A DNA stretch of 38,278 bases, from assembly GCA_938084055.1 (NCBI GenBank), contig CALKDK010000042.1:1-38278 (forward strand), read 5' to 3'. Within the stretch, counting starts at the first letter, position 1; every line of letters starts with the position of its first letter. The position numbers and the translations under genes are program-made. The DNA is from an uncultured Luminiphilus sp. GTDB taxonomy: Bacteria; Pseudomonadota; Gammaproteobacteria; Pseudomonadales; Halieaceae. The notes beneath the pieces were generated by a model, which worked only from the letters and a program-made list of their open reading frames with translations, searched no databases and had not been told where the DNA came from. Below are positions 1-9,420 of this stretch, piece by piece.

Positions 1-2
1 AA

Positions 3-78
3 TGGTGCCCAGGGACGGAATCGAACCGCCGACACGGGGATTTTCAATCCCCTGCTCTACCGACTGAGCTACCTGGGC
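3..78 (-). tRNA. tRNA-Phe (anticodon GAA), CCA encoded
   Basis: Read on the minus strand this is a complete 76-nt tRNA. The 7-bp acceptor stem GCCCAGG/CCTGGGC is perfect. The D arm carries AGCTCAGTCGGTAGAGC. The anticodon stem GGGGA/TCCCC encloses the loop TTGAAAA, so the anticodon is GAA and the tRNA decodes UUC/UUU. The T arm has the usual TTCGATT loop and a 5-bp stem with one G-U pair. The 3' CCA is genomically encoded. Its own promoter lies about 35 bases upstream. Confidence 0.97.
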
Positions 79-111
79 AAAAAGGAACGGTGCATACCTC
101 GGAGGCCGCGT

Positions 112-140
112 ATTAAACCCGTGGCGGCGGTTAAGGTCAA
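112..140 (-). promoter_or_regulatory. Sigma-70 promoter of tRNA-Phe
   Basis: On the minus strand there is TTGACC (140-135), a 17-bp spacer and TTTAAT (117-112), which is close to the sigma-70 consensus. A GC-rich stretch (ACGCGGCC) follows the -10 box, like the discriminators of stringently controlled stable-RNA promoters. The expected start is near 105, leaving a leader of about 27 nt before the tRNA. The promoter lies just beyond the stop codon of the RND pump gene. Confidence 0.7.
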
Positions 141-147
141 GACGGCG

Positions 148-3100
148 TCAGGGCGCGACTTTGGCTGGACTGGGTTCCGGCACCTCCTCCTCTTGCTCGA
201 AGCGATGGTCGGAAGCCAGCACGGCATAGATAGCGGGGAGCAGAACCAGCGTAAAGAATGTGCCGATCAGCATCCCCACTACCAGAATAAAGCCAATGCT
301 GTTGCGTGCCTCGGCTCCCGCCCCGGTTACCAGTACCAGCGGCAGGTGCCCAAGCACGGTAGCGCCGGTGGTCATGAGCACCGGGCGCAGTCGTCCCATG
401 GAGGCCGCGTGGATGGCGGCGAGCTTGTCCAGTCCCTCGCGCTGTGCCTGATTGGCAAACTCAACAATCAATATGGCGTTTTTTGAGACCAGCCCGGCGA
501 GGGTAATGAGACCCACCTGGGAATAGATGTTCACGGTGGTGAGATTGACAAACGTGATGACCAGAGCGGCGAACAGCGCCAGCGGAATCGAACCCAGCAG
601 GATAATCAGTGGATCCCGGAAACTATTGAACTGAATGGCCAGGACGAAAAATACCAGCGCCATGGCCACGCCCAGAACGCCCACCAGCGTGTTGCCCTCG
701 CTGCGAATCTCCCGGGACTCACCCGTGTAGTCGAGAATATAGCCCTCGGGCAAAATCTTTGCCGCCGCCTGCTCGATGAACGCCAGTCCCTGCTCCTTTG
801 TAGTTCCGGGGATCACACCGCCAAAAATCTTGAAGGCATTTTTCTGTTGAAACCGTGTAAGTGCCCTGGGAGCCGTTATGCGCTCCAGGCTGGCAACAGC
901 CCCCAGCGGGATAAGGTCTCCTGCCGGCGTACGAATGGGAAGGTCGAGTACCGCATCGGGAGAGTCCCGTTCGGCACGCGCTACTTTTGGGATTACCCGG
1001 TAGGCCCGCCCACCGTCATCGTAGCGTGTGATGTAGCCCTCTGAATTCAGCAGACCCACCTGGCTGGCTACGTCATTAACCGACATGTTGAGATCTGCAA
1101 GCCGCTGCCGGTCAAAGTTGATCTGCGCCTGCACCAGGTCTACACGCAGGTCAGTATCTGCGAACAGGAACAGTCCCGATTCCTTGGCGGCCTGCAGCAA
1201 TGCCTGCGCGTGGGGCAGCATGGTTTGTGCATCTTCTGAGCTGGCGATGGCCACCTCTACATCAAACTGCCCCGCCGCGGGCAGGTCAGAACTGGAGACG
1301 GGAAATGCGTTCAGCGAGGGGATCTCCTGCAGCGAACCGTACATGTCAAAGAGCATGTCCTGCAGCGAGCGACTTCGAGTTCCAGGGGGCGTGAAATCCT
1401 GACCACCATAGCTGCCTGAGGGTTGGATAACGTGCCAGAAGTCGGTTGCACCTTCAAACTTCGCCATCGTCGTGACCACTGCGTCCATGCCCCGATAGGT
1501 ATCCTCAATGGCTGATTCCGGCGCGGCATCTGCGATCACGTTGATGCCACTTTGGTCCTCGATGGGGGCTAGCTCTTTGAGGGAAAACAGGTACAGGGGT
1601 ACCGTCAGCAGGCTGAAAAAAATGCCGGCGCATATCAACTGCCAGCGGAAGCGTATCGAGTGTCCCACGATATCGGAGTAGATCTCTGCAGTGCGATCAA
1701 AGCGCTGGTTCACCCAGCGGGTGGCTGCGGTTTCCTGTCCGCTGGAGGGGCACACCCAGGCACTCATGATGGGCGAGAGGGTTATGGCTACCAGCCCGGA
1801 AATAAGCACGGCGACCGCCAGGGTGAATGCAAACTCCTTGAACAGAAATCCGGTCAAACCACCGAGCAAACCAATCGGTGCATACACCACCGCGAGCGTG
1901 AGGGTCATGGCGATAATGGGCGTTAGCAGTCGCCGTGATGAGCGCAGGGCGGCTTGCTGCCGGCTCATACCCTGACGAAGATTACGCGCCACATTTTCCA
2001 CCACCACGATGGCGTCATCCACGACCAGTCCCACAGACAGGACAATGGCAAGGATGGTCAGCAGATTGAGTGAAAAACCCATCAGTGACATGGCGGTCAT
2101 GGCACCGAGAATGGAAATCGGTATGGTCAGGAGCGGCACCAGCGCCGTGCGTGCTGATCCCATCAACGCGATGACCACAAAGCCCACCAAAATAATGGTC
2201 TCACCCAGGGTAATCAAGATCTCCTTCAAGGCCTCGCGCATATAGTTGGTCACGTCGAATGCCATATAAAACTCAAGGTCTTCACGCAGGGATTCGTTGA
2301 TATTGGCCATCTGGTCGTACAGGGCGTCGGCGACATCGATCTCGTTGGCTCCGGGTGTCGGATAAATGCCAACAAAGATGACGTCCTGCAGTGAGTAGCG
2401 AGACAGCTCCAGTACCTCTTCCGATCCGTGCTTAACCATGGCCACATCGCTAAGTCGTATATCGTTGATCGGATCTGAGCGGAGTACGATATTGGCAAAG
2501 GTCTCTGGAGTTCTGGCTTCGGTATTACTCACGAGGTCGATACGCTGGACGCTGCTCTGACTCTGCCCGAGGGTACTGATAACGTTGTTTTCACGCAGGG
2601 CGAGCTGGATGTCGCCGGCACTGATGCCCAGCGCCGCCATGCGCGCGCTGTCCAGCCAGATGCGCATGGCGGGGCGAGAGCCCCAGCTGATGGCATTCTG
2701 GACATCGGGCACTGAACTCAAGCGAGGCAGTATGTCCCGCTGTACCAGGTCTGCCATATCGGCAGCGGACTCACCCTTTGGTACCGAGAGCGCCAGGTAA
2801 AAGCTGGCATAGGGGCTGTCCGCGCGAAGCACTTCAATGGCGGGATCTTCAGCCCCGTCGGGTAGCTCGTAGCGGATTTGGCTGAGGCGCGTATTCAGCT
2901 CGGCCAGCGCGTCGGTGCTGTCCTCATTGAGTTTTAGCCAGACCTTTACAAGGCTGCGTCCCGCTGTGGTGGTCGACTCGACAAAATCGACGCCGGGTAC
3001 ACTGGCCGCCACCCGCTCTATGGGTTCGGCTATGAAGCCCCTCACGGTTTCGGCACTTGCACCGGGATAGACCGTGACGATTTCCAGAGACGAGCTCTGG

Positions 3101-3243
3101 ATGACGGGGAATTGAATGACCGGTAAATTGATAGCCGCCCGAACCCCCACCAATAGCAGCGCGAGTGACAGTACGACAGAGACAATGGGGCGACGAACAA
3201 AAATGTCTGTCCACCGCGCCTGGTCTTCAGGATGGATACTCAC
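148..3243 (-). CDS. RND (HAE1-type) efflux pump inner-membrane transporter
   Basis: This 1031-residue protein has the normal length for an AcrB/MexB-type proton-driven multidrug transporter. The N-terminus reads IFVRRPIVSVVLSLALLLVG, the typical first transmembrane helix, followed by a large periplasmic porter domain. The TM4 proton-relay pair is present as D409-D410 in GLVVDDAIVVVEN, and the TM10 lysine is K921 in VSKNAILIVEFA, so the pump should be active. The start is GTG at 3243, overlapping the adapter gene stop by four bases (GTGA), which implies translational coupling. No outer-membrane channel gene is adjacent, so a TolC-type partner must be encoded elsewhere. The substrate cannot be told from sequence; the closest general type is the MexF/VexF-like HAE1 branch (inference). 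Confidence 0.95.
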   Translation of the reverse strand: MSIHPEDQARWTDIFVRRPIVSVVLSLALLLVGVRAAINLPVIQFPVIQSSSLEIVTVYPGASAETVRGFIAEPIERVAASVPGVDFVESTTTAGRSLVKVWLKLNEDSTDALAELNTRLSQIRYELPDGAEDPAIEVLRADSPYASFYLALSVPKGESAADMADLVQRDILPRLSSVPDVQNAISWGSRPAMRIWLDSARMAALGISAGDIQLALRENNVISTLGQSQSSVQRIDLVSNTEARTPETFANIVLRSDPINDIRLSDVAMVKHGSEEVLELSRYSLQDVIFVGIYPTPGANEIDVADALYDQMANINESLREDLEFYMAFDVTNYMREALKEILITLGETIILVGFVVIALMGSARTALVPLLTIPISILGAMTAMSLMGFSLNLLTILAIVLSVGLVVDDAIVVVENVARNLRQGMSRQQAALRSSRRLLTPIIAMTLTLAVVYAPIGLLGGLTGFLFKEFAFTLAVAVLISGLVAITLSPIMSAWVCPSSGQETAATRWVNQRFDRTAEIYSDIVGHSIRFRWQLICAGIFFSLLTVPLYLFSLKELAPIEDQSGINVIADAAPESAIEDTYRGMDAVVTTMAKFEGATDFWHVIQPSGSYGGQDFTPPGTRSRSLQDMLFDMYGSLQEIPSLNAFPVSSSDLPAAGQFDVEVAIASSEDAQTMLPHAQALLQAAKESGLFLFADTDLRVDLVQAQINFDRQRLADLNMSVNDVASQVGLLNSEGYITRYDDGGRAYRVIPKVARAERDSPDAVLDLPIRTPAGDLIPLGAVASLERITAPRALTRFQQKNAFKIFGGVIPGTTKEQGLAFIEQAAAKILPEGYILDYTGESREIRSEGNTLVGVLGVAMALVFFVLAIQFNSFRDPLIILLGSIPLALFAALVITFVNLTTVNIYSQVGLITLAGLVSKNAILIVEFANQAQREGLDKLAAIHAASMGRLRPVLMTTGATVLGHLPLVLVTGAGAEARNSIGFILVVGMLIGTFFTLVLLPAIYAVLASDHRFEQEEEVPEPSPAKVAP

Positions 3244-4328
3244 TGGCCAGATACCCCCTCGGCCACTTTGGCCAGGCTGCCATCGCTGAGCTTGAACGCG
3301 CCCTGCACCGCGAGGGTCTCGCCAATGACCAGATCACCCCTTGCCATAATGGTGCCCCGGGTTTCGCCGACAAGTTCGATGCGTCGCAGTTCCGCCCGAA
3401 ATGGGACATAGGCATCGGGCTCGGCGTCTTTGAGCACAAAAACGTGCGGCCCCTCCACATCCCAGCGCACCGCAGGGGCCGGCAGGGTAAAAACGACTTC
3501 TGGTCTGCGTGTCCGCACCTCCACCAGTACCAGTTCTCCATGGCGTAACCCGGGGTTATCAATTTCAGCCCGCACATCAAAGGCACGTAAGCCACTGGCC
3601 AGGGCATCGGCAACGGCTGTGATGCGGGCTTCACCAATCAATTCGCGATCCAGCGACAGGAGCCTCACCGCATCACCCGGGGCAACGCGTGCTACTCCCT
3701 GAGGAATTTTAAAGTCGATCCATCGGACGCTACCCATTCCGCTCAACGTGGTGAGCTGGTCTCCAGCGCGCATCAGATCGCCGACAGACTGCGTATAAAT
3801 ACCCAGTTTCCCGGTAAACGGGGCCCTCAGGGTGAGGCGGCTCAGCTGCGCGTCGGAGGCGGCGATCTGTGCCACCAGGCTTTGGTAGCGCGCCTCGAGG
3901 GTGTCCAATTGATCCTGTGACGCCATGGCGTCTTTTTTGAGCTCTCGGGTGCGCTTGAGCTGTAGGTTAACCAGATTCAGGTCGGCTTCAAAAGACTCTC
4001 GCTGGGCTTTAAGGTCATCATCGAAGAGTCGCAGGATGACTTCGCCTGCCTCGACCACAGCGCCCGCCGCTACAGGTAACTCGACCAACCGACCCGTGGC
4101 TTCCGCAGACACCATAAGGAACTGGGGGGCTCTGACCGTCCCCGTCAGACGCCGTATGGCGGTCCACTCGTCTTGCTGGGTGGTGGCGGTAGTGACCACG
4201 GAAAAGGGGGGTGGAAAGCTCGCGGCCATGGCCATGGCCTCAGCAATCTGGCGGTATTTGAAGCCCGCCAGACCACCGGCAACCCCAAGGCAAAGAACCA
4301 GTGTAACGAGCCAGGAAATTATGCGCAT
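3240..4328 (-). CDS. RND efflux periplasmic adaptor (membrane fusion protein)
   Basis: This 362-residue adaptor (HlyD/AcrA type) would join the downstream RND pump to an outer-membrane channel. The N-terminus MRIISWLVTLVLCLGVAGGLAGF is a single membrane anchor or uncleaved signal without a lipobox cysteine. A biotinyl-lipoyl-like half (around residues 70-105, GRLVELPVAAGAVVEAGEVI) is followed by a short coiled-coil hairpin (around 105-160). The second lipoyl half (LTLRAPFTGKLGIYTQSVGDLM) and beta-barrel domains come next. The start is ATG at 4328. It is the first gene of a two-gene pump operon, 68 bases after yggX and possibly read through from mutY-yggX. No regulator gene is next to it. Confidence 0.93.
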   Translation of the reverse strand: MRIISWLVTLVLCLGVAGGLAGFKYRQIAEAMAMAASFPPPFSVVTTATTQQDEWTAIRRLTGTVRAPQFLMVSAEATGRLVELPVAAGAVVEAGEVILRLFDDDLKAQRESFEADLNLVNLQLKRTRELKKDAMASQDQLDTLEARYQSLVAQIAASDAQLSRLTLRAPFTGKLGIYTQSVGDLMRAGDQLTTLSGMGSVRWIDFKIPQGVARVAPGDAVRLLSLDRELIGEARITAVADALASGLRAFDVRAEIDNPGLRHGELVLVEVRTRRPEVVFTLPAPAVRWDVEGPHVFVLKDAEPDAYVPFRAELRRIELVGETRGTIMARGDLVIGETLAVQGAFKLSDGSLAKVAEGVSGQ

Positions 4329-4396
4329 GGTGGTATCCGATGGTCAGGTGTTGTCATTGTGGACAAAACGGTCGGCGGCTGGTTTGTAGGAGGCGA

Positions 4397-4675
4397 TCAG
4401 CTATCTGACTGGGGTACGAACCCCTCCGCTCGGTCATGGCCTTCACCTGACAGGAACTTATCCATCTGCTCCTGAAGGTATCTACGGGCCTCCGGGTCCA
4501 TCAGACTTAGCTGCTTTTCATTGATCAGCATTGTCTGTTCTGCCTGCCAGGCCTGCCACGCTTTTTTTGATACCTGCTCAAAAAGCTCCTGCCCCCTGGG
4601 GCCGGGCAACGGCGGCCGGTCCAGGCCGTCCAGCTCCTCGTTGAAGTATTTGCAGAACACAGTCCTCGTCACCAC
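4397..4675 (-). CDS. yggX: Fe(2+)-trafficking protein YggX
   Basis: A 92-residue protein that matches the YggX family along its whole length. It has the N-terminal cysteine motif TVFCKYF, the central KKAWQAWQAEQTMLINEKQLSLMDPEARRYL region (cited in part) and the C-terminal EGFVPQ. The family is implicated in protecting Fe-S proteins and the labile iron pool from oxidative damage. The start is GTG at 4675 (or the next codon, also GTG), with AGGAGA upstream. It follows mutY by 33 bases in the same direction. This pairing is conserved in gammaproteobacteria and fits a link to the [4Fe-4S] cluster of MutY. Confidence 0.95.
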   Translation of the reverse strand: MVTRTVFCKYFNEELDGLDRPPLPGPRGQELFEQVSKKAWQAWQAEQTMLINEKQLSLMDPEARRYLQEQMDKFLSGEGHDRAEGFVPQSDS

Positions 4676-4708
4676 ATGTCTCTCCTGAAACTAGAATCAG
4701 CCTGCTCT

Positions 4709-5782
4709 TCAGTCTTTTTGCGCCAACGTACCCATTAGATGCGTAACCGGTGCAGGTAACCCCAGCGGTACTTGCGCGCCAGGCTTAACCCAGCGCAAAG
4801 AGTTTACCTCAGCCACGGTCCCGGGTGGTTGGCCAATCGCTATCAAGACTGGGAAGATCGTCAGTCGATAGTGACTGAAGCTGTGCCGTATCGGCTCAAG
4901 TTCGGTGCGGGGGGCACGCGGACCATCGGCTACCATGGGATGCAACGCAGCGGGCGTCAGGTCGGCGGCGACGGCTTCTGGGAAGCACCAAAGCCCGCCC
5001 CAGATACCCGGGCTGGGCCGCTTTTCCAGCAGTAAGGCACCATCGTCCCGCTGGAAAAGCAGAAAGAACGTCTTACGTTCGGGAAGCGTTTTTCTGGGTT
5101 TGCGCCCGGGAAACAGCGCCTGCTCGGCGCGCTGGTAAGCTCGGCAAGTCTCCATCAGGGGACATCTTGCACACCGTGGCTTTTGGCGCGTGCAGACCGT
5201 TGCCCCAAGATCCATGATGCCCTGGGTGTAGTCTGCGACCCGCTCATACGGGGTGTGCTGCTCAGACAGGCGCCACAGTTCGGCCAGCGTTCTTGCTGAA
5301 CCGGGCCACCCCTCGACCGCATCGTGTCGGGCTATCACCCGTTTTACATTGCCATCGAGAATCGGTGCACGAATGCCCAGGGCGAGACTGGCGATGGCAC
5401 CTGCAGTTGAGCGACCAATACCGGGCAGTGCTTCCAGGGCCTCCGTGGTTTCAGGAAACCTGCCGTTGTGATCCTGCGCAATGCGCTGTGCTGTGCGGTG
5501 GAGATTTCGGGCTCTCGCGTAGTAACCCAAGCCCGTCCATAAATGGAGCACATCGTCTTCCGAGGCTGCGGCCAGCGCCTCGACGCTCGGGAAGTGTTCG
5601 ATGAAACGCAGGAAATACGGTATGACGGTCTGCACCTGCGTTTGTTGCAGCATGATTTCTGATAGCCACACACGATAGGGGGTCTTCTGCTGCTGCCAGG
5701 GAAGGTCGTGCCGACCGAACTGGCCGAACCACGCCAGAAGTCGCGCCGCGAACGCATTTTGTTGGTCGCTGTGGTTGGTCAT
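4709..5782 (-). CDS. mutY: A/G-specific adenine DNA glycosylase MutY
   Basis: A 357-residue base-excision repair enzyme that removes adenine mispaired with 8-oxoguanine. The catalytic glutamate is E42 ([12 protein letters not shown]). The helix-hairpin-helix is at about 118-130 ([13 protein letters not shown]). The catalytic aspartate is D143 (ILDGNVKRV). The [4Fe-4S] cysteines C197, C204, C207 and C213 follow the expected C-x6-C-x2-C-x5-C spacing. A C-terminal MutT-like domain (from about residue 240, [16 protein letters not shown]) recognises 8-oxoG. The start is ATG at 5782. It is transcribed divergently from hisB across a 115-base gap and heads the mutY-yggX pair. Confidence 0.97.
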   Translation of the reverse strand: MTNHSDQQNAFAARLLAWFGQFGRHDLPWQQQKTPYRVWLSEIMLQQTQVQTVIPYFLRFIEHFPSVEALAAASEDDVLHLWTGLGYYARARNLHRTAQRIAQDHNGRFPETTEALEALPGIGRSTAGAIASLALGIRAPILDGNVKRVIARHDAVEGWPGSARTLAELWRLSEQHTPYERVADYTQGIMDLGATVCTRQKPRCARCPLMETCRAYQRAEQALFPGRKPRKTLPERKTFFLLFQRDDGALLLEKRPSPGIWGGLWCFPEAVAADLTPAALHPMVADGPRAPRTELEPIRHSFSHYRLTIFPVLIAIGQPPGTVAEVNSLRWVKPGAQVPLGLPAPVTHLMGTLAQKD

Positions 5783-5897
5783 TTGTCAGGCAATCGGTGA
5801 CATGAATAGCGGGCGCTTCTTCGATACAATACCCCACAGTGTAGCGCGCTGCCTGCGCGGCTGCCCGACAGCCCAACCACCCCCCGGAGCAAAGGAC

Positions 5898-6503
5898 ATG
5901 GCTACCGCCACCACGCCGCGTAAGGCCAGTGTTGAACGAAATACCCTAGAAACGCAGATCACCGTCGACCTGTGCCTCGACGGTACCGGTCAGGCCGAGT
6001 TTGCTACAGGGGTTCCATTCCTTGAGCACATGCTCGACCAGATAGCGCGCCACGGTATGGTCGATCTCAAGGTGCAGGCAACGGGTGATCTCCACATTGA
6101 TGGGCACCATACGGTGGAGGACATCGGCATAACCCTCGGTCAGGCATTCCATGCCGTCGCGGGAGACAAAAAAGGGCTAGCCCGCTATGGCCATGCCTAC
6201 GTGCCCCTTGATGAGGCCTTGTCGCGGGTCGTAGTGGATTTTTCCGGCCGCCCCGGTTTGGTCTGGAATGTGCCGTTTACCCGGGCGATGATCGGATCTT
6301 TCGACGTCGACCTTTTTGTGGAGTTTTTCCAGGGTTTTGCCAACCATGCGCAGGTCACGTTGCACGTCGATAATCTGCGGGGCGATAACGCCCACCACCA
6401 GGCAGAAACGGTATTCAAGGCGTTTGGCCGCGCTTTGCGGATGGCGCTGACCCCAGACCCGGCAATGGCTGGCCTGATGCCCTCGACAAAAGGCTCGCTG
6501 TGA
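5898..6503 (+). CDS. hisB: Imidazoleglycerol-phosphate dehydratase
   Basis: HisB catalyses a late step of histidine synthesis, converting imidazole-glycerol phosphate to imidazole-acetol phosphate. The protein is 201 residues and monofunctional, without the phosphatase domain of the enterobacterial fusion. Mn-binding motifs are present: [24 protein letters not shown] and [18 protein letters not shown]. The ATG at 5898 was chosen because GGAGCAAAGGA precedes it and the family similarity starts there. The frame stays open for 41 codons upstream to 5775, but those residues do not look like HisB. A possible -10 (TACAAT, 5825-5830) lies in the mutY-hisB gap without a good -35. It is the first gene of hisB-hisH-hisA-hisF; hisH follows after 4 bases. 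Confidence 0.96.
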   Translation: MATATTPRKASVERNTLETQITVDLCLDGTGQAEFATGVPFLEHMLDQIARHGMVDLKVQATGDLHIDGHHTVEDIGITLGQAFHAVAGDKKGLARYGHAYVPLDEALSRVVVDFSGRPGLVWNVPFTRAMIGSFDVDLFVEFFQGFANHAQVTLHVDNLRGDNAHHQAETVFKAFGRALRMALTPDPAMAGLMPSTKGSL

Positions 6504-6507
6504 CCTC

Positions 6508-7161
6508 GTGACGGGTTACGTGGCTGTCATTGATTATGGCATGGGGAATCTGCACTCCGTGGCCTCGGCATTGGAGCATGTGGGCGCTCCCCGTGTGGTG
6601 GTAAGCCATGACCCGGATATGATCGCTGCAGCAGATCGGGTGGTATTTCCCGGCGTCGGGGGGATCAGGGACTGTATGACGGAAATCCGGCGCTTGGGAT
6701 GCGACAAGCTACTGAAGTCGGCCCTCAAATCCAAACGCCAGCCGGTGCTGGCAATTTGTGTGGGTATGCAGGCGCTTCTTGACCACTCGGATGAAAATGG
6801 CGGGGTGGAAACCCTCGGTATTGTACCGGGAACGGTCAATTTTTTTGGCGAGGCCCTGACCAATGCTGAAGGGCAGCGACTCAAGGTACCCCACATGGGT
6901 TGGAACGAGGTTAGGCAGGCGCAACCACATCAGCTTTGGGATGGTATAGCTGACCAAACCCGCTTTTATTTTGTCCACAGCTACTGGGTACAGCCACAGG
7001 ACCCCGGCATAATTGCAGCAACGTTTGACTATGGTGTGGAGGGGTGTGCGGCTTTGGCTCATGAGAATCTCTTTGCCGTGCAATTCCATCCCGAGAAAAG
7101 TCATGAACCCGGGCTTCAGCTGCTCGCCAACTTTCTAAAATGGGACGGATCATGCTCGTAA
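6508..7161 (+). CDS. hisH: Imidazole glycerol phosphate synthase, glutamine amidotransferase subunit
   Basis: A 217-residue class I glutaminase subunit that supplies ammonia to HisF. The nucleophile is C84 in [10 protein letters not shown], where CVGMQ replaces the commoner CLGMQ. The remaining triad residues are H194 and E196 in AVQFHPEKS. The N-terminal [12 protein letters not shown] and the FPGVGG oxyanion motif are typical. The start is GTG at 6508; a second in-frame GTG at 6520 is possible. The 3' end overlaps the hisA start by ten bases, so the two are probably translationally coupled. Confidence 0.96.
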   Translation: MTGYVAVIDYGMGNLHSVASALEHVGAPRVVVSHDPDMIAAADRVVFPGVGGIRDCMTEIRRLGCDKLLKSALKSKRQPVLAICVGMQALLDHSDENGGVETLGIVPGTVNFFGEALTNAEGQRLKVPHMGWNEVRQAQPHQLWDGIADQTRFYFVHSYWVQPQDPGIIAATFDYGVEGCAALAHENLFAVQFHPEKSHEPGLQLLANFLKWDGSCS

Positions 7162-7895
7162 TCCCCGCGATAGACCTCAAAGATGGACAGTGCGTCCGGC
7201 TCCGCAAGGGGCTGATGGAAGAAAGCACGGTTTTTTCTGACGATCCGGCTGGCATGGCGCGTCGGTGGCGTGACCAGGGGGCACGACGACTTCACCTTGT
7301 AGACCTCAATGGCGCTTTCGAGGGAGCTCCGGTCAATGATTCAGCAGTGGAGGAGATTATTGCCGCCACCGGTGATCTGCCGGTGCAAATTGGTGGTGGG
7401 ATCCGTGACCTCGCGACCGTTGAACGCTATTTCAACCTCGGCGTGGAGTCTGTGATTATTGGTACAGCTGCCCTCAAGGACCCGGCATTGGTCAGGGTTG
7501 CCTGCCGCGAATACCCGGGGCGGGTCATGGTGGGTATTGATGCGCGTAACGGCTGGGTCGCAACCGAAGGCTGGGCCGAGGTATCCGATATGCAAGCGGT
7601 AGAGTTGGCCCGACGTTTCGAGCAGGCGGGCGTCAGTGCCATTATTTACACGGATATAGACCGCGACGGCATGATGCAGGGCGTTAACGTCAAGGCCACG
7701 CTGGAAATGGCCAAGGCGACATCAATACCGATCATTGCGTCCGGTGGTATCTCGCACCTCGACGACGTTCGGATGCTTGCCCGATACCGCCGCGAGGGCA
7801 TTATGGGCGCCATTACCGGGCGCGCTATTTACGAGGGAACGCTGGATCTCGAAGCAGCCCAGGCTTGTGTCGACAGTATGCTGAGCCTGGATTAG
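7152..7895 (+). CDS. hisA: Phosphoribosylformimino-AICAR-P isomerase (ProFAR isomerase)
   Basis: A 247-residue (beta/alpha)8-barrel that isomerises ProFAR to PRFAR. The acid/base aspartates are D8 (IPAIDLKDG) and the D of [12 protein letters not shown]. The phosphate-binding glycine loops QIGGGIRD and IIASGGI are present in the two half-barrels. The ATG at 7152 was preferred over the in-frame ATG at 7140 because HisA proteins begin with M-L/I-x-I-P-A-I-D and GGGACGG sits just upstream. It starts inside the end of hisH, and its TAG stop shares one base with the hisF GTG. Confidence 0.96.
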   Translation: MLVIPAIDLKDGQCVRLRKGLMEESTVFSDDPAGMARRWRDQGARRLHLVDLNGAFEGAPVNDSAVEEIIAATGDLPVQIGGGIRDLATVERYFNLGVESVIIGTAALKDPALVRVACREYPGRVMVGIDARNGWVATEGWAEVSDMQAVELARRFEQAGVSAIIYTDIDRDGMMQGVNVKATLEMAKATSIPIIASGGISHLDDVRMLARYRREGIMGAITGRAIYEGTLDLEAAQACVDSMLSLD

Positions 7896-8668
7896 TGGGT
7901 CTGGCCAGGCGCATTATCCCCTGCCTCGATGTCGATGACGGTCGCGTCGTCAAAGGTGTCAATTTTGTTGGTATTCGGGACGCAGGTGACCCGGTTGAGA
8001 TTGCCCGTCGCTATAACGAGCAAGGTGCCGACGAAATTACCTTCCTCGATATCACGGCCAGCCACGAGGGCAGGGACACCACGATTAAAACCGTTGAGCG
8101 CATCGCCCGCGAGGTATTCATACCCCTCACTGTGGGGGGAGGGGTGCGGTCCCTTGAGGATATTCGAACCTTGCTCAATGCGGGCGCAGACAAAGTCAGC
8201 ATCAATACGGCCGCGATTAACAGTCCTGAACTGGTTCGCGCAGCGGCAGGGCGGTTTGGCGCCCAATGTATTGTAGTCGCCATGGATGTAAAGCGGGTCA
8301 GCCCAGCGGATCAACCGCCACGCTATGAGTTATTTACCCATGGTGGCCGTAATCCCACGGGTCTCGAAGCCGTTGCCTGGGCGAAGAAAATGGCGGAGTT
8401 TGGAGCGGGGGAAATTCTCCTGACCAGTATGGACCGCGATGGTACCCGGGACGGGTTCGAGCTGACGATCACCCGGATGATCAGTGATGCGGTCGATATA
8501 CCGCTGATTGCATCGGGCGGTGTAGGGACGCTTGAGCACCTGGTTGCCGGGATCGTGGAGGGGGGTGCGGATGCCGTCCTTGCCGCCAGTATTTTTCACT
8601 TCGGGGAATACACCATTCCCGATGCAAAAGGCTATTTGGCCGAACGGGGGGTCGAGGTTCGACTCTGA
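7895..8668 (+). CDS. hisF: Imidazole glycerol phosphate synthase, cyclase subunit
   Basis: A 257-residue barrel that partners HisH to make imidazole-glycerol phosphate and AICAR. The catalytic aspartates are D12 ([16 protein letters not shown]) and the D of LTSMDRDGT. Phosphate loops LTVGGGVRS and LIASGGVGT are present. The start is GTG at 7895, which overlaps the hisA stop by one base and matches the family N-terminus. The last 37 bases overlap the end of the convergent yibQ-type gene on the other strand. No hisI/hisE follows, so the last genes of the pathway must lie elsewhere. Confidence 0.96.
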   Translation: MGLARRIIPCLDVDDGRVVKGVNFVGIRDAGDPVEIARRYNEQGADEITFLDITASHEGRDTTIKTVERIAREVFIPLTVGGGVRSLEDIRTLLNAGADKVSINTAAINSPELVRAAAGRFGAQCIVVAMDVKRVSPADQPPRYELFTHGGRNPTGLEAVAWAKKMAEFGAGEILLTSMDRDGTRDGFELTITRMISDAVDIPLIASGGVGTLEHLVAGIVEGGADAVLAASIFHFGEYTIPDAKGYLAERGVEVRL

Positions 8669-9420
8669 GTAGCCTGGCAGTGCACGACCTGGGATGCTGT
8701 AACTACCGTTACGGATGACGGTAGTTTGGGCAGGGCATTGTTCAGTACCGTCATCGTCTCGGCGTGGGGGTGACCAATGGCAATCGCGTAGCCCTCCGAC
8801 AGCGCGAGCTGCACGGCCTTGTCGAGCTGCACCTCAATTGCATCGGTCGTCTGCTCGTTGTCCAGAAACACTGATCTTGAGGCGCTGGGAACGCCTCTGG
8901 CTCGCGCAGCGGCCAGCGCCACGGTATCGCTGGTGGTGCGGGAGTCGATGAAATACATGTCGAGCCCGGCCAGCTCAGTCATGAGCACATCCATGGCGTC
9001 GCGATCGGTGGTAAATGCGCTCCCCATGTGGTTGTTCATACCCGCCGCTCCGGGGACAGATGCCAGTGCCGCCCGGACGCGCTCGCCAATATGCGACCGC
9101 GGCAGCTGGTGTTCCAGAGCCAATGGGTCGGAGACCTCCCTGTTGTCAGAGGACATGGGCATATGCACCATGATCTCCTTGCCATAGCGACTCCCGAGGG
9201 CGGCCACGGCAGTGGCGTGTGGCGTACCCGGGATGACAGCGAGTGTCAGGGGCGCTGGAATCGACGCCATGGCCGTCGCGCGTTCCAGGTTGTAACCCAG
9301 GTCATCAATGATCACGGCGAGGTGCCCGCCGCTGTGGGGCGGGCAGCGCATGGCGGCGACGACGTTGCCTGCCAGTAGACTGCACCCCCAAATCACCAGC
9401 GAATGGCACAAAAACTTCAC
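8632..9420 (-). CDS. YibQ-type divergent polysaccharide deacetylase-fold protein
   Basis: A 262-residue exported protein of the YibQ/DUF610 branch of the NodB-like fold. The N-terminus [23 protein letters not shown] is a signal peptide. The fold motifs [27 protein letters not shown] and GMNNHMGS are all present. The enzymatic activity and substrate of this family are not established; the gene neighbourhood suggests an envelope or peptidoglycan role. The start is GTG at 9420, overlapping the ctpA stop by four bases (GTGA). Its 3' end runs 37 bases into hisF on the opposite strand. It is the last gene of the gpmI-envC-ctpA-yibQ block. Confidence 0.9.
   Translation of the reverse strand: MKFLCHSLVIWGCSLLAGNVVAAMRCPPHSGGHLAVIIDDLGYNLERATAMASIPAPLTLAVIPGTPHATAVAALGSRYGKEIMVHMPMSSDNREVSDPLALEHQLPRSHIGERVRAALASVPGAAGMNNHMGSAFTTDRDAMDVLMTELAGLDMYFIDSRTTSDTVALAAARARGVPSASRSVFLDNEQTTDAIEVQLDKAVQLALSEGYAIAIGHPHAETMTVLNNALPKLPSSVTVVTASQVVHCQATQSRTSTPRSAK

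Noticed and set aside
5775..5897. 41-codon upstream extension of hisB
   Set aside because: It overlaps the mutY start region, is unlike HisB, and the ATG at 5898 has a proper ribosome site.
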